A stretch of DNA of 64,000 nt, from the NCBI GenBank assembly GCA_026874595.1, contig CM049306.1, positions 29,627,519 to 29,691,518 on the forward strand, written 5' to 3'. Positions 47,924 to 62,831 of this stretch are shown piece by piece; position 1 is the first letter of the stretch, and each line of letters starts with the position of its first letter. Below the pieces are notes generated by a model. The model made no database searches. It was not told the DNA's origin and saw only the letters and a list, made by a program, of their open reading frames with translations. A program made the position numbers and the translations under genes. This DNA comes from Sipunculus nudus (Eukaryota > Annelida > Sipuncula > Golfingiida > Sipunculidae).

Positions 47924-49760
47924 AACTACAACCTGGTGTCCAGCTCAACATGGTGCTTCAATCAACTAATCAACTAACCAGAGTCATCCAGTCATGATTC
48001 AAAGAGAAACCTGATGTTATTTTTGGATATATTTTTCTTCTGTAGTGGAATACAGAACCGCTGGAGTTTGGTGAGGCTGGAGTGTTGCCACCCATTATAG
48101 GGACTGCGATAATTGTATTGTATGATAATTGTACAAATGTGCAATGTTTATAACAGCAAGCACGGTGGATATTGTATGGATATGTGTTAGTTCCTAAGGG
48201 TTTCTGAAGGAACTGGAATAGGTTTATGTGTGTATATATTTGAACCTGTGATTTGTACTGAAGAAATCTACCACTAGGCAATTTATTTTTATCGGCATCA
48301 ATGATTATTTTCATAAGTAATTATAGAACGAGGCTATATATAAACCAATGCTATATATAGCTCCATTGACACTGTTTCATAAATACATTAATGTTTTGAG
48401 AATCTTGAAAAAGTTGCAAACTAAGTATACTCCAGTTGACAAATTAGGCCATGGTGTCAAAGTTAGGATTACATTATTAAAAACAATGTTTCAGGCAACT
48501 TAAAGATTTTAAACATCTGACTGGAGGTAAAACTAGAAACATCAGACTTGATCTGTGCCAGAGCTTTATTTTTATATAAAAAGGGGCCAGATATGTTTCA
48601 TTGAACTAACATACTAACTGATTTTAGTTGATACATACACTCACACAAGCATACAGTGCATTCACTTCATTTGGATCAAACATACTTGTTTGTTCACACT
48701 AAGTTTGGAACATTTCATGTTCTCTTCTGTTCAGATACACAGAATTTTACTGTCTTCCTGTTGAATGTTACTTGTTATGTACAGGTTATTTTATTTATCA
48801 CCCACATTGATTGTTGTGTTTAAGTAGTTGTAGTACTTCTGTTCTTGCGATTTTCTCCTGTTTTAACTTTTTATATCACCAGTTGTGAGGTGGAGTAGTT
48901 TAGTATGGTATTTATTCATCTCCTGTAACAAGGGTGTGAGCCTTTGTTGCAGATTTTCTTTGACATTTATTTATTATCTATACTGAAACCAGTGACTCTG
49001 TAGCATGATGAATGCTATAAATGTTGAGCCTACTGTTGAACATATGCTCTTAATGACAAAGCAGTCACTAAGCTGAATAGTTTGTTTTTTATCGTAGTAT
49101 AGTATAGTCTTCTTGTCTTTATTTTAAACAATGTGGCATGATTTTATTCTTTAAAACAAGATCTGTAACCGGTCTTCTGTGCTACAGCTATTGTCACATG
49201 AGCTGTGAAGCAATCAATGTGTAAAATAATCCAACATGACAGATCTCAATATGCATTCACAACTTAAATGTTTTCACACATTTTAGGTTTCATACCTTGC
49301 ACAATTCACATACGCTATACCACTGCCTGTACATGTGCATTTGTTCTGTTTCTTGTCACCCAGTGTTAAACCTTAAGTTAACACTCGTACAACATCCAGG
49401 AGATACTAGGCAGCAGGGCTTATCAGCTAGGAGGGTAATCGCTCAGCTGACCAACCCAAATCATGTGATATTTTCTTAGTACTGAAAATACTGCAAAATT
49501 GTTTTCCAGGTTTTATTAGGTCTTATCAGTATTGTAACTGGTACTGTTTAGATAGAATGCTAAATATGGTGTTTAATTTTAGATTCATTTCTCATTTAGG
49601 TTTATTCCCGTCATATAAAAACTGCAGCTGACGTCTAGTAGTGCGTGTGCACTCTTATGATCAGCTGATCATCGCATGTATGCTACTCAAATCAGGGCTA
49701 CCAAATTTTTCTACAGAATTCATGCACTTGGCAATAAACAGCATATCAGATAAAATTTCT
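47924..49760 (+). other. CDC25: CDC25 3' UTR with poly(A) site
   Basis: The first AATAAA noticed after the stop is 49733-49738, followed by a TG-rich stretch at 49779-49797. This implies a 3' UTR of about 1.83 kb. Scattered TTATTTAT/ATTTA elements occur. Earlier non-canonical sites cannot be excluded. Confidence 0.6.
49733..49738 (+). terminator. CDC25: Candidate CDC25 poly(A) signal
   Basis: AATAAA with a downstream TGTGTGTCTGTGTGTGG element. Confidence 0.6.
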
Positions 49761-49883
49761 TTGCTTCTTGTGTACATACATGTGTGTCTGTGTGTGGTTC
49801 TGACTGAGGTATAGTCACAAAAAAAACCTACACCCACAGTGCCCTTACCCCCCTCCCATTCCCAAACAGCGGATCATCAAAAC

Positions 49884-49945
49884 CCTGCAAAGATTCCCCC
49901 AACTTCTTTCAAAGCCTGCAAAGATTCCCCCAACTTCTTTCAAAG
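49884..49945. repeat. 31-bp tandem duplication
   Basis: CCTGCAAAGATTCCCCCAAC followed by TTCTTTCAAAG occurs twice in immediate succession with essentially no change, so the duplication is recent. Confidence 0.85.
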
Positions 49946-50870
49946 CAAGTCCATTTTAAAGATGTTCATTTGTCACTTCATCAGTGCCATAAGTGACTAA
50001 TGAAAAAGATGTCCCTATTCAATGATCTCTGACAGTTTTCCATTGCTGTTCAGCAGTCCAGGAAAGTGGGGGACAACAACTACTTGTTCATAGCTAACCA
50101 GTAACCCCCCCCCCCCTCCTACTGCCACTTGGTTTGTAAGTAATCCATGTTGAATCATCAATAACATCTATTATCACAGCTTTACAGTTAGTCCGGAATT
50201 ATATAACTGATGTACATGCATAGTTTTGGATCAAAAACTGATTCCCTTGATTATGATGAATACTAGAAATAAGGCCTGCCTCTCCTGTATATCAACTTCG
50301 AGGGGTAGCATATAACCTGGTCCTTGAAACAAAAAAAAACCTGGGTCTACCCTCCAACCCCCTCCCCCCCCCCCCCACCCAACACACTTACTAGGCGGTT
50401 AGCATAAAAACTGTGGTCCCTGAAATAATTTATCAAATCAATTTCATTATGTATTCCTGTATATTGGATAAAAAATGTTCTATGAGTAGGGAAAACAACC
50501 CAAGTTACTTAATAGTTCATGACTTTATGAAAAATGTAACACCATAGATGTTATGACTGCAATTCCAAGAGGAGAGTACATCTATTAACACAACCCTAAG
50601 ACCTGAGACCAGTCCCTGCATGCTGGTCTCCACTGCCTTGCTTAACTTCCCCTTCAAGCCTGCCTTCACCTAAAGCATTTCTTTCTGGCTTGGCTAATTT
50701 TGTTGAATATCCTTCTCTCAATCTAACCCCCTCCCCAGCCCCCCCCCCCCCTCTTGCAAAGAAAAAACTTGGGGTAAAGAATCCAACTCCATAAAATGAA
50801 TACTTCAATATCAAGATCTCACAGAATATTTTGTGTCTGACAACTCTGTAGGTCCTTATGACAACATTGT
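49946..50870. other. Intergenic with C runs
   Basis: C runs near 50106, 50366 and 50740. No gene is seen. Confidence 0.5.
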
Positions 50871-51040
50871 ATATATATATATATATTTCTCTCTCTTATA
50901 ACAATACTCTCTTTCTCCCTGTCTCTCTCTCCAATATGACAGCTCTGTATGTCTCTCGCTCTTGACAACTTTCTTTCCCTCTTTTTCTGTCTCTCTCTCT
51001 CTCTCTATTTTGACAACTCTCTCTCTCTCTCTCTCTCTCA
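50871..51040. repeat. TA and CT microsatellites
   Basis: A short TA run, then CT arrays interrupted by GACAACT (50890-51040). The Arg/Glu-rich minus-strand ORF here is a product of the repeat. Confidence 0.9.
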
Positions 51041-52260
51041 TTAAACAGTTTACAATACATTCTTCATATTTGGCACGTTTAAAATGGGGTGTTTTGCCAA
51101 GGTTTATATCCCCAATATACAAGTGTGTTTATGATGACCATTCTCTCAGCAAACATACTTGTGACCAGTAGTTTGCCTGACTGAGTGATCCTCAAATGCA
51201 CACTAATCCCTCACAGGGATCCAAGAAGTTTACTTCCTCACATCACAGTTGGGATAACCATAAACTATAACAATGAGAGGGGCTCACATCTGTGTTCAAG
51301 CAAATCCTGTGGAGCAGACTCTGAAATTAGGGAAAGATGGAGTGAAACAAAATATGACTACTGAGGGATGGGAGGTAAGTTTGACCGGGACAGGAACACC
51401 AGCTTATAAGACCGCTATTTACAAGTACATAAACATAGTGAATGGGACCTTGTTCATGATGAATATAAAACTGCTCTGCCTACTGGGGTAATGTTTATAT
51501 ATTGTTTGCAGATAATTAACTGCAGCCCAAGAGAGGGTAGGGTGGGGGAATTCACATCCCTTCTACAGGGTTCATATGAATGGGTCTCCCAGATGCCCCT
51601 AATGGCTCCCTCACACAGGATGAGGGCGGGAGACCCTCCAACACTCAGGGTGATACAGGGTTATGCAATTTGCCCTTTTCACACCCCCAGAGACCAGTCT
51701 GCCCAAGAGCAAGTAGTTTGAGGTCACCCCAGGGTCAAATGTTCTTCCGTCTGCTCATTAGCCTACTTCTTAATGAATGAAGCTATGTCCTTGGGGAATG
51801 GAATTACAGGGAGGGAGTACCCATCCTCCAGGGGACCTGCCTGTAATGACATCACACCAGGCTGGTTACACCAGACTGCCAGCAGTAGCACTGCTGGTGA
51901 ATTTGTTAAGCTGATTATGATCTCCTGGTCATGTATATATAACATACACAATTTGTCATGTTTAAATATTCATATTTTCTATATATAAGTACACCAATCA
52001 AATAAAAAATAGAACAAGAACAATACATTATTAATATGAATGGTAAATTTGCAAAAAAAATTATGTATAAATGTTTATACATTTTATTCTTATTTTTTTT
52101 ATAAACAGTAAAACTGTCATAATGCCATTCACATGGACACTAATTGGGTGATTAAGAGATTGTTTAAATATTTTAAAAGTTTACCTTATGTACATTAGGT
52201 GATACCAATTATCTAAGTTCCAATACATAAGGGTAGACTGAGAATATTTTTTAGCACTTC
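51041..52260. other. Intergenic, with a less AT-rich core
   Basis: 51530-51900 is visibly richer in G+C than its surroundings and could be a conserved non-coding element or an old exon. No splice-consistent coding segment was found. Confidence 0.4.
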
Positions 52261-52269
52261 TTAATTAGA

Positions 52270-52640
52270 ATATCATACTAAAATATGACATGCCAGAAGT
52301 TGGCAGGGTATAAAGGTTCAAAAGATGGGAAAAAATATGCTTGGGTAGAAAAAAATATTATATGCTGAGATGTGAGAGTGGAACAGAATGCCCTGGAATG
52401 TGGTATGATGGAATAGAATTTAAAGAGTATATTGCAATAATCTTCTGGAGTAGACAAAAATAGCATTTACCAGAATATGAAAGGGAAGATATGATTATAA
52501 GATAAAAAGTCATTCAGGAGTAAATAATATTACATTGTAGAATGTTATAGAATGGAAAAGCAGAAAATAACATACTAGAATGTTGTAAAATAGAACAGTT
52601 TATAATGGGATGCTAGAATGTAGCAACGAAGGATTTAACG
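52270..52640. repeat. Purine-rich degenerate repeat
   Basis: The plus strand is rich in A and G with few C. Variants of TAGAATGT / GGAATAG / AGAATGG recur irregularly. Confidence 0.45.
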
Positions 52641-52762
52641 AAATATAGAGTTTTATATATCATCAAATACAACATATTAGAAAAATTATAAATTCTTCAT
52701 TCGAACGATACACTCAGATGTAGTGTCTGCCAGGAGGTCATTAAATATACTGATTCAGAGAA

Positions 52763-52782
52763 GGGGGGGGGGGGGGGGGGGG
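52763..52782. repeat. G homopolymer
   Basis: Twenty consecutive G on the plus strand. Confidence 0.95.
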
Positions 52783-52799
52783 CTCCACCATGCTCCAAT

Positions 52800-55700
52800 A
52801 CAATCTGTCTTTCATATTAATTCAAAATTTGAAAATGTTTTAGAAATTCTAAATTAAATCAAAATTTAACTTTTGCTCTGACACTATAAATATTTTTTAT
52901 TTATTTGTAAAGGAACTCGTGCTAAATAGGGAAGAGCTAGGGATGGAGGGATGCAACATTCTAATAGATTACAATTATTTAAAATAAAATAAACTTTAGT
53001 ACTTTAAAGTATCATGAGCAATCTTTAAATATACATCAGACCAGCTGAACCTTGTCAGGTTATGTAGATTATATCTCAGACATGCTAGGTTGCCATTTAA
53101 GTCAAAACTGGTATTACATAAAACAGTGAACCAGCATATGTTACAAATTACACAGGTTCAACCCAGGTTCAACTCTTGCAGCTGTCACTAGGCCTTGGAC
53201 AAGCTTGTCTTTGTCTGACAATGCAAACTACAGTGCTGCCACCTACCAACAGTATCTGACCACTTTATCTATTGGCCAAAGTCAGGCAATCCACACATTA
53301 AAGCATGTGTTTGCATGGGGAAAATCATACCAGAGAAGCCAAGCTTGAATTTAACTGACCATTTGTATATAATCAGTTCATCTAGAGTTTTGGTTCATTT
53401 ACCAAAGAGATCGGGTATAAGGAACGGTTTGGGACATTTCTTAAGCTGAGAGGGTATAATTTGTAGGGCACACATGGGAATTTGTTTGAAAGGCCTTAAT
53501 TAAAGAATAATTGTTCTTCATATAGTCAATACATCTTCTTGTCAAGACTGTGGTTTTAAATTATGGTACTGACATTTTGTGAAATGGTACAGCTATACCA
53601 CATATGTTGTTACCCTACCATATCAGTTTTGTGATTTGCTAGTATTCAGATAATCAGGAATTTAAAAGTTGTATTTGCATAGAGAAAACAGAGCTTTAGA
53701 TATTAAATAAACCAAAGGATGATCTATGATTATAAGTTTTATGTAATCTGGTAATGGGTAAATTTTAACAGTTTAACATGGATTTTCCATAGTGGATTTA
53801 AAATTTCATTAAACAGAAGCCTTCCTTATCTGTATACCAGGAAACAATTTAAGGAATCATGCTGTCACATATGATGACATACTTAACATAAGATTATCAA
53901 AATACATTTTGCATAAAACATGATTAGTACACTTGAACAGTTCACTGGTTATTATTACAGAGCTATTATATCATCATATATACAGTAAAATATACCGTGG
54001 AAAACAATACTAAAATTCAAGCTACTTTGGGTTGGCATCTTCATAAAATTCTACAAGTTTATAATTTGAAACTTGCATTTTAAAATTTTGTCTTTACTTA
54101 TATGTATAGTATGTATGTAAAGCTTAGATTTGCAAATGCAACCCAAGTAAGTCTTGAACAGGTAAGGTTTTGTGAGAAATGGATTCTGGTTTAATTAGGA
54201 AATTAATGCCTTTCCAAGTGCAATTTCTGAGAATATTAACTTGTGACTGTACTGAAAGGGCCACATTTTCATTGCTCTTAACAGATTAACTTTACATTAA
54301 AGTTTTTTTGTACATATATGGAAAAAGTGCAATATATCCTTGGCCATTAAACTTCATTTAAGAATATTTTAAATTTGGTGTTTCAAATATAAATTTGATA
54401 TATAATAAGGAAATCAACACTGTCTTTTGACAACATAAGACCTTTTTATTTGTGTGTGTGAGTGTGTGTAGGGGGCGGGGGAGGTTAAAACAAATAACAC
54501 GTCTGATTTTTTTTTATAATTTATTGTCAAAATCACTCCTGAATCATTTTCAAACATTGCCATCCATCTAAAATTTGATATGTCACTTTGAAATTGGAAT
54601 GTTGTGCATGATAGATCCACACCGGAACATCTAATATGAAACATAAATAGATGCAGCATGGTATTAAATGCCTACACAAATAGGCCACCACAACCTATAG
54701 AAGACTTAGTAAATATGCTGTGCAGATTTGGTGTCATTCAATTGTATTTGGGTCAGCTTTCCATGAATAAACATGATAAATTAGCATAAAATCACAGTGA
54801 CTAGAATTACCTTATTCAGTATCATGTAAATAACCTCAGTCGTGTGACTAGTGAATGTATACATGGCATTTGCATATGTGTGTGTTTGTAAAATTTATAA
54901 TCTGATACACAATCAAGTTTTTAACTAATAGTTTATAACAGTTACAGATACAGGTGATCTAATCTATAATCAACCTATAGGTAAATAATCCTTATAATGC
55001 CACTGCAAGGACATTGTATATTTGTTTTAGTGTATATACACAAAACTGTTATTTCACCAAACTTCATTTTTTTGTCAAATCATAAAGTGCATAAGTGGAC
55101 AAAATATACAGTCCTCAATACCCTGCAAGTGCTAATGTACAAAAATTGACAATATAACTAAAGATACATCATCATAAAATATATAAAACTGAACATACAG
55201 TAAACAACCAAAGTGCTAAAAAAAACCATTCAAGTTCTCAAGCCTGAACAACTCAAACCTATTACATAATTCTGAAATAAGGTACTTATGTAGGCCTAAA
55301 TATACTGAATATAAAATATAAAGTAATCTGGGGTTTGCTTAGCTATCTATTTTATCTTTAAATCAGCTCCTAGGCTTTATTAAGGCTGAATTTTGTATTT
55401 GTTTTGACATTTTTGTTATATCACCTAGTTTGGGCACCTGTTGAGGCCTACATCTTTGAGTTGTTACACCTTTAAATACAAGTGCAGCAGCCACAATACA
55501 AAAACAAAAAGCATCCACAGTTTCCATCAGTGCATAATCTTTAGCAATATTCATCGTAGAGTGTTATCACAGTAAAAACACTGCAGTTGGCTTCATGTTC
55601 ATGAAAGCTGAAAATTTGTGATATAAACATAAAAGAAGTGACTAAAAAATAAGACGTTCATGAATGGGAAAGTAATTGGCACATGTAGATTTACAAACAT

Positions 55701-58700
55701 GTATCTCCATTTATATCACTTTTTAGCCTCACTAATTAATATATGTTGTACATACTACAGGTCTGATACAATAATGGATTTGATATACCAGTGTAAGTAA
55801 CTTTGTTGGGAGATCATGAAAATGGAACCCTTGCAATACGCCAAGAAAAAGTGAATATCATGAAAGTTTAACCTCATGAATTGAAGCCAACTACAGTAAT
55901 CAACCTCAGTTTTTTTAATAGCTATCAGGAAATCTGGTCTTGATATCTGTTTCAACCCCAGTGATATTATGTACAGTTGCCTTCTATCCTGGGAATGTAT
56001 ACTCTGTAACCCACATATTATATTACACAATGATTCTGTAAGCTGTTGTGATGTAATTGTGGTGTGGTGCAACGATAAGAAATAAAATGTTCTTAAACAC
56101 TCTGGTAAAACATCCATTTATCAATGCACATAAATACGACAGAAGCATAGGACGGCACTGTATATACCAGACCATCCCACATTAGTTACATCTTCATCAT
56201 GTGACAAAGGTGAAAGGTCACACCTGACAAAAACACTGCTTTTACAAAATTACTGACACAACATCTTGAATGTGATGTATAGTTTTCTATCTGAGTTTTT
56301 TTCATGCAATTTAATTTTTTTTGCAGGCAGTGTCCACTGATCATGACCACCTTACTAATGATCAAGTATAATATGGTATGACAATCTGTAATCAGAAGCA
56401 GATACAGGATCTTACAAAAGGGGAGGGGCTCATCACCCTGACACAGGTAAACAAGCGTGCAGGATTGCTGGTAAGCTTCATACAAAACTCTCTCATAGGG
56501 AAGTAACCGGTGTGAAACACAATACCTGATGCCACTTTTCGGTATTAAGACTATATTATTCTATATTCCAGACTGTTTAGGTCACAAAACAGGGGGCCTG
56601 TGCTTCCTGCACCCTTCTAAATCTGCTCCTGGTAATGATCATTATAGTATGAATATTAATTCAACCTGATCAGTAAATCATTAGCTGAATACCGCACAAA
56701 AATCATTCACCAATATACTACATGTAGTTTGCAAAATATTAGCTAAATCTTGGAAAGTCCTTTTAAAGCTCTGGTTAAGACAATAAACATGTTTCTGTTA
56801 TAGACACTTAACAAAAAGAAATCAAACTATTCCATATTTCTGCCCTGATTCAAAACATGTTTAAGTCATGTTCAAGCTTAATCCATATACATACGATGGA
56901 ATGATAAAATATATGTACAAATATGCATCTTCATGACGAGTCTTCTGTGATTATAAATTTGTAGGTAAAATACCTGGCATGGACTATACAAATCTGCATT
57001 GTGTGTAAGAGTGGTCCCTTGTAGTCTTGTATAAAAATACATATATACATACATTTACACACATCAGAACTGAATGAAATTTCAGTCTGTCTTTAAATAT
57101 ACATAACATTTTTTGTCTTTACATTGAGGACACATGACATCAGAAATAAAAATGGACTGATAAGACAATAATTCTCAAAAAAAGAGGTAGATCTAGAAAT
57201 GCAACACCACAGGATTCTTGAAGATGCAAACATAGGCAAAATGCTCAGGTCAGAAGGTTACAAAATAAATGAGATTTTTTCAAAAGACAAAATTTTATAA
57301 CACATGGAACTGGACAAAAAGTCATAGTCAACTACATTCACCTCTTAATAAACATGTTTGATGCACTATATTCCCATTGTACATTGTATATTGTAAAAAT
57401 TATATTGTCTAATTACACTTGTATTTGTAACATTTTGTCCAGAATTACACCATGCTGGCCCCAAATTATAATCACTGGGGGAGGGGAAAGGGTTTTTTTG
57501 GTCAAACTTTTAAGAAAGTTAGATACTGCATGTCACAGTGATCACAGATGTGTCTTTCAATGTAGTTCACATAATATCTTCATAAAATGACTGCTAACAC
57601 ACATTTTCATAAACTGAAGTATGACATACATATATAATTCATATATGTTCATAGATTTTCACAGACTTCATTGACATGGTCAAATGCTTCATTGGGATCT
57701 AATTACACAATACTGTAATTTATCTTGCATGAAACTCGAGTAAGGTTATCTTATGTGAAAAACGATTCTTTCCCATGTGAACTTGTATACAGACACCTAT
57801 AAAAGCAGGCTGACCATGATATAAGGTATTGCATGCTAAGCAGTATTGCACACGTATACCTGGAGCTATTATCTTTGTCACACCCCATATATGGCCAAAC
57901 AAAGGGTAGGCTAAGCATATTACAACATAACAGTTAAACTCCATTTACTGAACAGTTAGCTGTAATTATCTATTAATACCCCAAACCAGGCCATGTTAAT
58001 GTGTGAATACAAATATGTTTTATCTTTAGCTATCGGTGGCATATGAACTTCACAAGGAGGCTCACAACTTTTACTGAATAATGCTCCCATCTGTTCATGA
58101 TACCTAAAACCACATGTCAACATCAGTCCACTGTAACTGTATATACTTATATTGTGGTTAGTTATCAGTAACTATAGAGTCAATTGATATTCAGGTTTAA
58201 TTGTACCTGTACCATACAGGTATTACCTGGTGCAATTAAGAACAGGTGCCCTGACATCAAGTGAGCACAAGGACCAAGAAGGACTCCTCAACCCTACAAG
58301 TCCTTTAGAGTTACTCATAAACAAAGAAACAACACTGTATACATATATATCTGTACAACTGGATATTAAAGAGCTGTTATAACATTATAATTCGTTGGAG
58401 AAATATTCATAAAATGTTCAGTGTGTACTGTGTACATGTATGTTCTGTAATTTTGGAAGGAAATTAAATTTAAGGCGTAGGTTATCCTCCCCTATACCAA
58501 AGATGAATTAATTTTTTACATTGATCAAATGAATGTTGACAAATATTGATAAAATTTCTTAAAATATATGGATTACCCTGAAACTATACATGGTAGTAGC
58601 TAATATATAGTATACTTTGAGTGCAACACAGTTAATTTATGACAGTGGGAAATAATAATAATAAAACAATAATATTAATAATAATAATAATTATATTAAT

Positions 58701-60020
58701 TTATATATATATCCTTAATATCCTTATCATTATCATCATCATTATCATCAAATAAGGTCCTAATACTTTATTTATATTTGAACATTTCAGTCATGTCAGA
58801 TTTTGTAGATGTGATAAAAAGTGTAGAGTTATAATAAATCTGTAATAATCATATAAATAATAAGATGTGGACTGTAAACATTGTTATGGTACACCCAGTT
58901 CTCATGATTCATCAGTATTAACCCTGTATATTCAGGGACAGGGGACTAAGCCTGTCTGACCATGCAGAACACAGGGCCTGACTAATTACCTATCCTGGCT
59001 GAGTGCACACTTATTACCTCAATACAGTCATAAATCAATGGTTCAATACCAGGCTTAACCTTAAATTCAAAATAATATTAACATAAATGATACCTGGCAG
59101 TCAAACATTAATATATCTCAGCCAAAGAGAAAAATATGCAACCTAACTGTATGTAACAACATTGTTGCCAATATTTAATGTAAAACAATAAAACACTGAT
59201 CTCAGAGGAAGCCTTAAAACATTGTCTGCTGGAATCCAATGTATAATTAATCACCAATTCCAACTGCAAATAGACATGGAGAAAAAGGGTTCATACTTAA
59301 CCTGATCATACACGATACCACAGCAGGCTGATTAACTGTGTACCATTGCACACAGCTGAATAATCCAGTACAGAACAGGAAAGGCTTACACACATATTGT
59401 AACATTAGTTATAAATTTAAGTCACTGTCTGTACATAAGTTTTTAATTCCAAGACATTTAATTTTGGTTAATGGAAATTTAATTTAGAATCCTAGTTACG
59501 GATTTATTATATCATTAACCATTGCAATAAAATATCAATCTTTGTATACAGATATATGCAAACTATAGTGTAAAACAAGGCAGGAAAAATATACATATAC
59601 CATATCAGACAACACAAATGCCTTTTTTAAAAGTAACCCTGTAGATCCTGGTATATGTATTAATTCTTTTACCATAATCCCCTAAATAATGGAGAGGTAT
59701 TGCTCAAAGCATTGCTCATGTGTTATATTAAGTTATTCAATGCTCCTGTCATGGGGTGGAGGGTGGTGTTTGTGGGGGGGGGGGGGGGGAGGGTTAGGGA
59801 AATTGGTCTGAGGACAGACTCAAAACCCCAATCCCAAGTACTTTCCCCATCTGGTTTAAACATGGTGCCACAAAATTATCAAAATCACAATACTAACAAT
59901 TTTTCTGAAGAAAACTGAAGCTTAATTGATAAATCTACATTACATGACCACCTGGCATGAAGCTAAGGGGATAGAAAGAGTTAATGTGAGAAACTAAAGG
60001 ATTTGGATAAGAAGCTGAAG
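52800..60020. other. Long gene-poor stretch
   Basis: Only short AT-driven ORFs (at most 120 codons) without domains. ATA/ATC triplet repeats lie at about 58660-58750 and a G run at about 59776-59789. No RNA gene is recognised. Part may be 3' UTR of the minus-strand gene ending at 62832. Confidence 0.5.
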
Positions 60021-60189
60021 TATCACATTCTAGCTTACATTATAAAACCCAATTTTCACCAGAATACACTTGATTGTTCAGATTCCTTAAACATTCAATA
60101 GATATCCCATTCTAGCTTACATTATAAAACCCAATTTTCACTAGGATACACTTGATTGTTCAGACTGCCTAAACATTAATTAGATATCA
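60021..60189. repeat. 82-bp tandem duplication
   Basis: CATTCTAGCTTACATTATAA through TTGATTGTTCAGA to AACATT is present twice, offset 82 bases, with a few substitutions. Confidence 0.85.
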
Positions 60190-62831
60190 CAGTGTCTCAT
60201 CAAAATCGATCCATTCTTGAGATCCCAAACATCACCAGAAATTACATTGCAGAGAGACAATCTCAGGATTTAAGACTCTCATTACAATTAAGGAATCCTC
60301 AGGACCTCTAATTAGCTCATTGTAGACAATGTTTTCTCAGGCCCAATGAATGGACCTTAATACTCTTCCCAAATTATCAGGTGTAAGACCCACATTATGT
60401 AACTAAATCCTAACACTGGAAATCACTAGGCAAGGCCTTCATTAAATTAAAACATACTCAAAATAAAACTCTTTTTCACCAGAGTCTGCTTAATATTTAA
60501 GTCTCAATATTAACTCCCTGATTCTCTTTTCATTTGATATATCCTACCATGCAGGGTGGCAAGATTTGAGGCAAGGTATAATTACAAGTGTTCTACAATG
60601 CTTTGATAAGGGTCTGCATCACATTAACATCAGAGTTACAGCAGGTTAGAACTATCTGATATGCCTGTTAATTAATATGAGGACCTATCACTGAGTTAAG
60701 CTATGAAATAACACAGCTTCAATAAATTAACCTCATTTTTATAAAGCAACAGAGATAATTTTTGCTTAACACTCTTAAACACCATATAATCCCCTTAAGA
60801 AATTTACCTTTGATTATTATCTATGCACTGAAAAAAAAACCCACCCAGTTACAAGAAGATAAATAAATCAGTTGCATTTGAAGGATATCTTTTCAAGAGA
60901 CATACATAAAGAGACAACATAAAGCCTTAAAGGTATATTACCAAGTTCGGAGTAAGAATATCGATGGCTCTGACAATAATCAAAGAAGTTATTGATGAAT
61001 CTAGCAAGATTCAATATGATAACTGATGGCTCTGATAGGAAGTATCTGGATAACTTTATATCAGATGATAAATATTGCACAAATACTCCAAGAGAGAGGA
61101 ATTAAGATATTGAAATTAAAGATACATAATAATTTGTAATAATATGTGTATTATATCATGCTATTGGTTCAGTTTGGCTGAATACAAATGTTTTACAGCA
61201 AAACCATCCTGACATGTGGATCTTGTATCTAAAGTTCACCTGTTTTACGTGCAGTTACAGTTGTGTGCATCAGCAATGCAGTGCACATGTCTGTAAAAAA
61301 AATAAAAAAATAACTGCATGGTCAGAGGTCCAGTATGTGGGGCAATTCAAAAACAAGGAGCAGAAATACTGGTTGGAAGCTTGAAAAATCTTGATGGGTG
61401 AATTTGCATGGTATGGCCACCAGGTGGTGTTCATGTTTTGCACCACTGATTGCACATTCAAGTTAATTTCCACTTGTGGCAAATGGTTTAATAATGAAAT
61501 ATTGCCAAAAAACATAATATTTCAAGAATAAATGGTTAATTTCATGTATATTCAATATATCTGTTATGTGAATAGGTCCCTTTAAGTGTGTCCGAAATGT
61601 AGGCTATTTGGTAGCTTCATCAATACACTTGTTTTTATCATAATTTAAGTGGGTCTATGTTGCTGCCTTGAGCAGCTATGTAAGTATATGTTACAAACCC
61701 CTTTTCATTAAAATATATGGGTACTGATGTTTTATCATTATCTTGGGCATACATGATTTGAACATTCCTTTTGAAGCTCAGCCTTAATATTATCAATGAT
61801 TGATCATGAGTATATATACATGATTTGAACATTCCTGTTGAACATCAGTCTTAATATTATCAATAATTGATCATGAAACCCAGGGCAATGTTTCTCCCAA
61901 GAGCCACATATTACTGAAAACATTTACAAAGAGCTCATTTGCAAATCATTCAAGGTGTAATATATGCAAATTCTCCAAATCACCTCTTGCACTCACAGTA
62001 AGTCATGCTATAGAGTGATTTAGAATACATTTGAAGTCACATTTAATTTCATCCACACATATATCTGCTGTTGCTATGGAAACTAAGCACACTGGTACAA
62101 TACTCTGGTAAATATGGACAACATTATAACACATCAAATGGTATGTAAAATGGTATGACACCACATAGCTTGAAAAATATTTTTTTTTTAAACTGAAATT
62201 AACATGCAACTAGCTTGCAACAAGCAGGCAGACTGATTTCCTTTCAGAAATGTTCAAAATAAATGTCTACTGGTATATTAGTGGAGAAATTAGGTTTATA
62301 TATCCTGGATCCTCTTCCCTCCAGCTCCCTGTACATTTATGTCTACAAGTTAAGGGACCATCAGTGTGTGAATACTAAGCAGTAGTATTATTAAAACATT
62401 AAATTATTTAAAACCAATAATGAAACTTTAAGTACAGGAGTGTGTACAGAATAAAATTAAGTCATAAAGTGATATTAGTGTACACATTCAAGGCCAAAAA
62501 ATGCTCCACTCACTTGGGAGGGACCTTGTTGGATGGGGTGGATACTTTAAAAATATACAAACTTACACAATTTGTCATGTTTCATCTGATTTTGACATAA
62601 AATGTATCTTTATGAAGAACAACATATATCAAACTGATGGTAACAAAATATTTCCACTGTACACATCTGGTTTTCTGCACTAAATGCTTTCATGCAGACT
62701 AAAACATCATAGTTTTAAGCACTATATAAGGGTTTCAAGCATGTTCTTTTTTTAAACTATAACAGGTAAACAAACTTAACAGTTTAACAAAACAGAGGAT
62801 AATTGAACACACAGGTTTAGACTTACATATA
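60190..62831. other. AT-rich stretch downstream of the minus-strand gene
   Basis: No coding segment. A partial local duplication, TACATGATTTGAACATTCCT, is seen at about 61750 and 61817. It may belong to a long 3' UTR; no AATAAA on the minus strand was noted near 62832. Confidence 0.4.

Noticed and set aside
50856-51122. Arg/Glu-rich 88-codon minus-strand ORF
   Set aside because: Translation of a CT/GA microsatellite.
55363-56485. Minus-strand ORFs of 63, 120 and 99 codons
   Set aside because: No domains or exon-like borders; no support beyond openness in AT-rich DNA.
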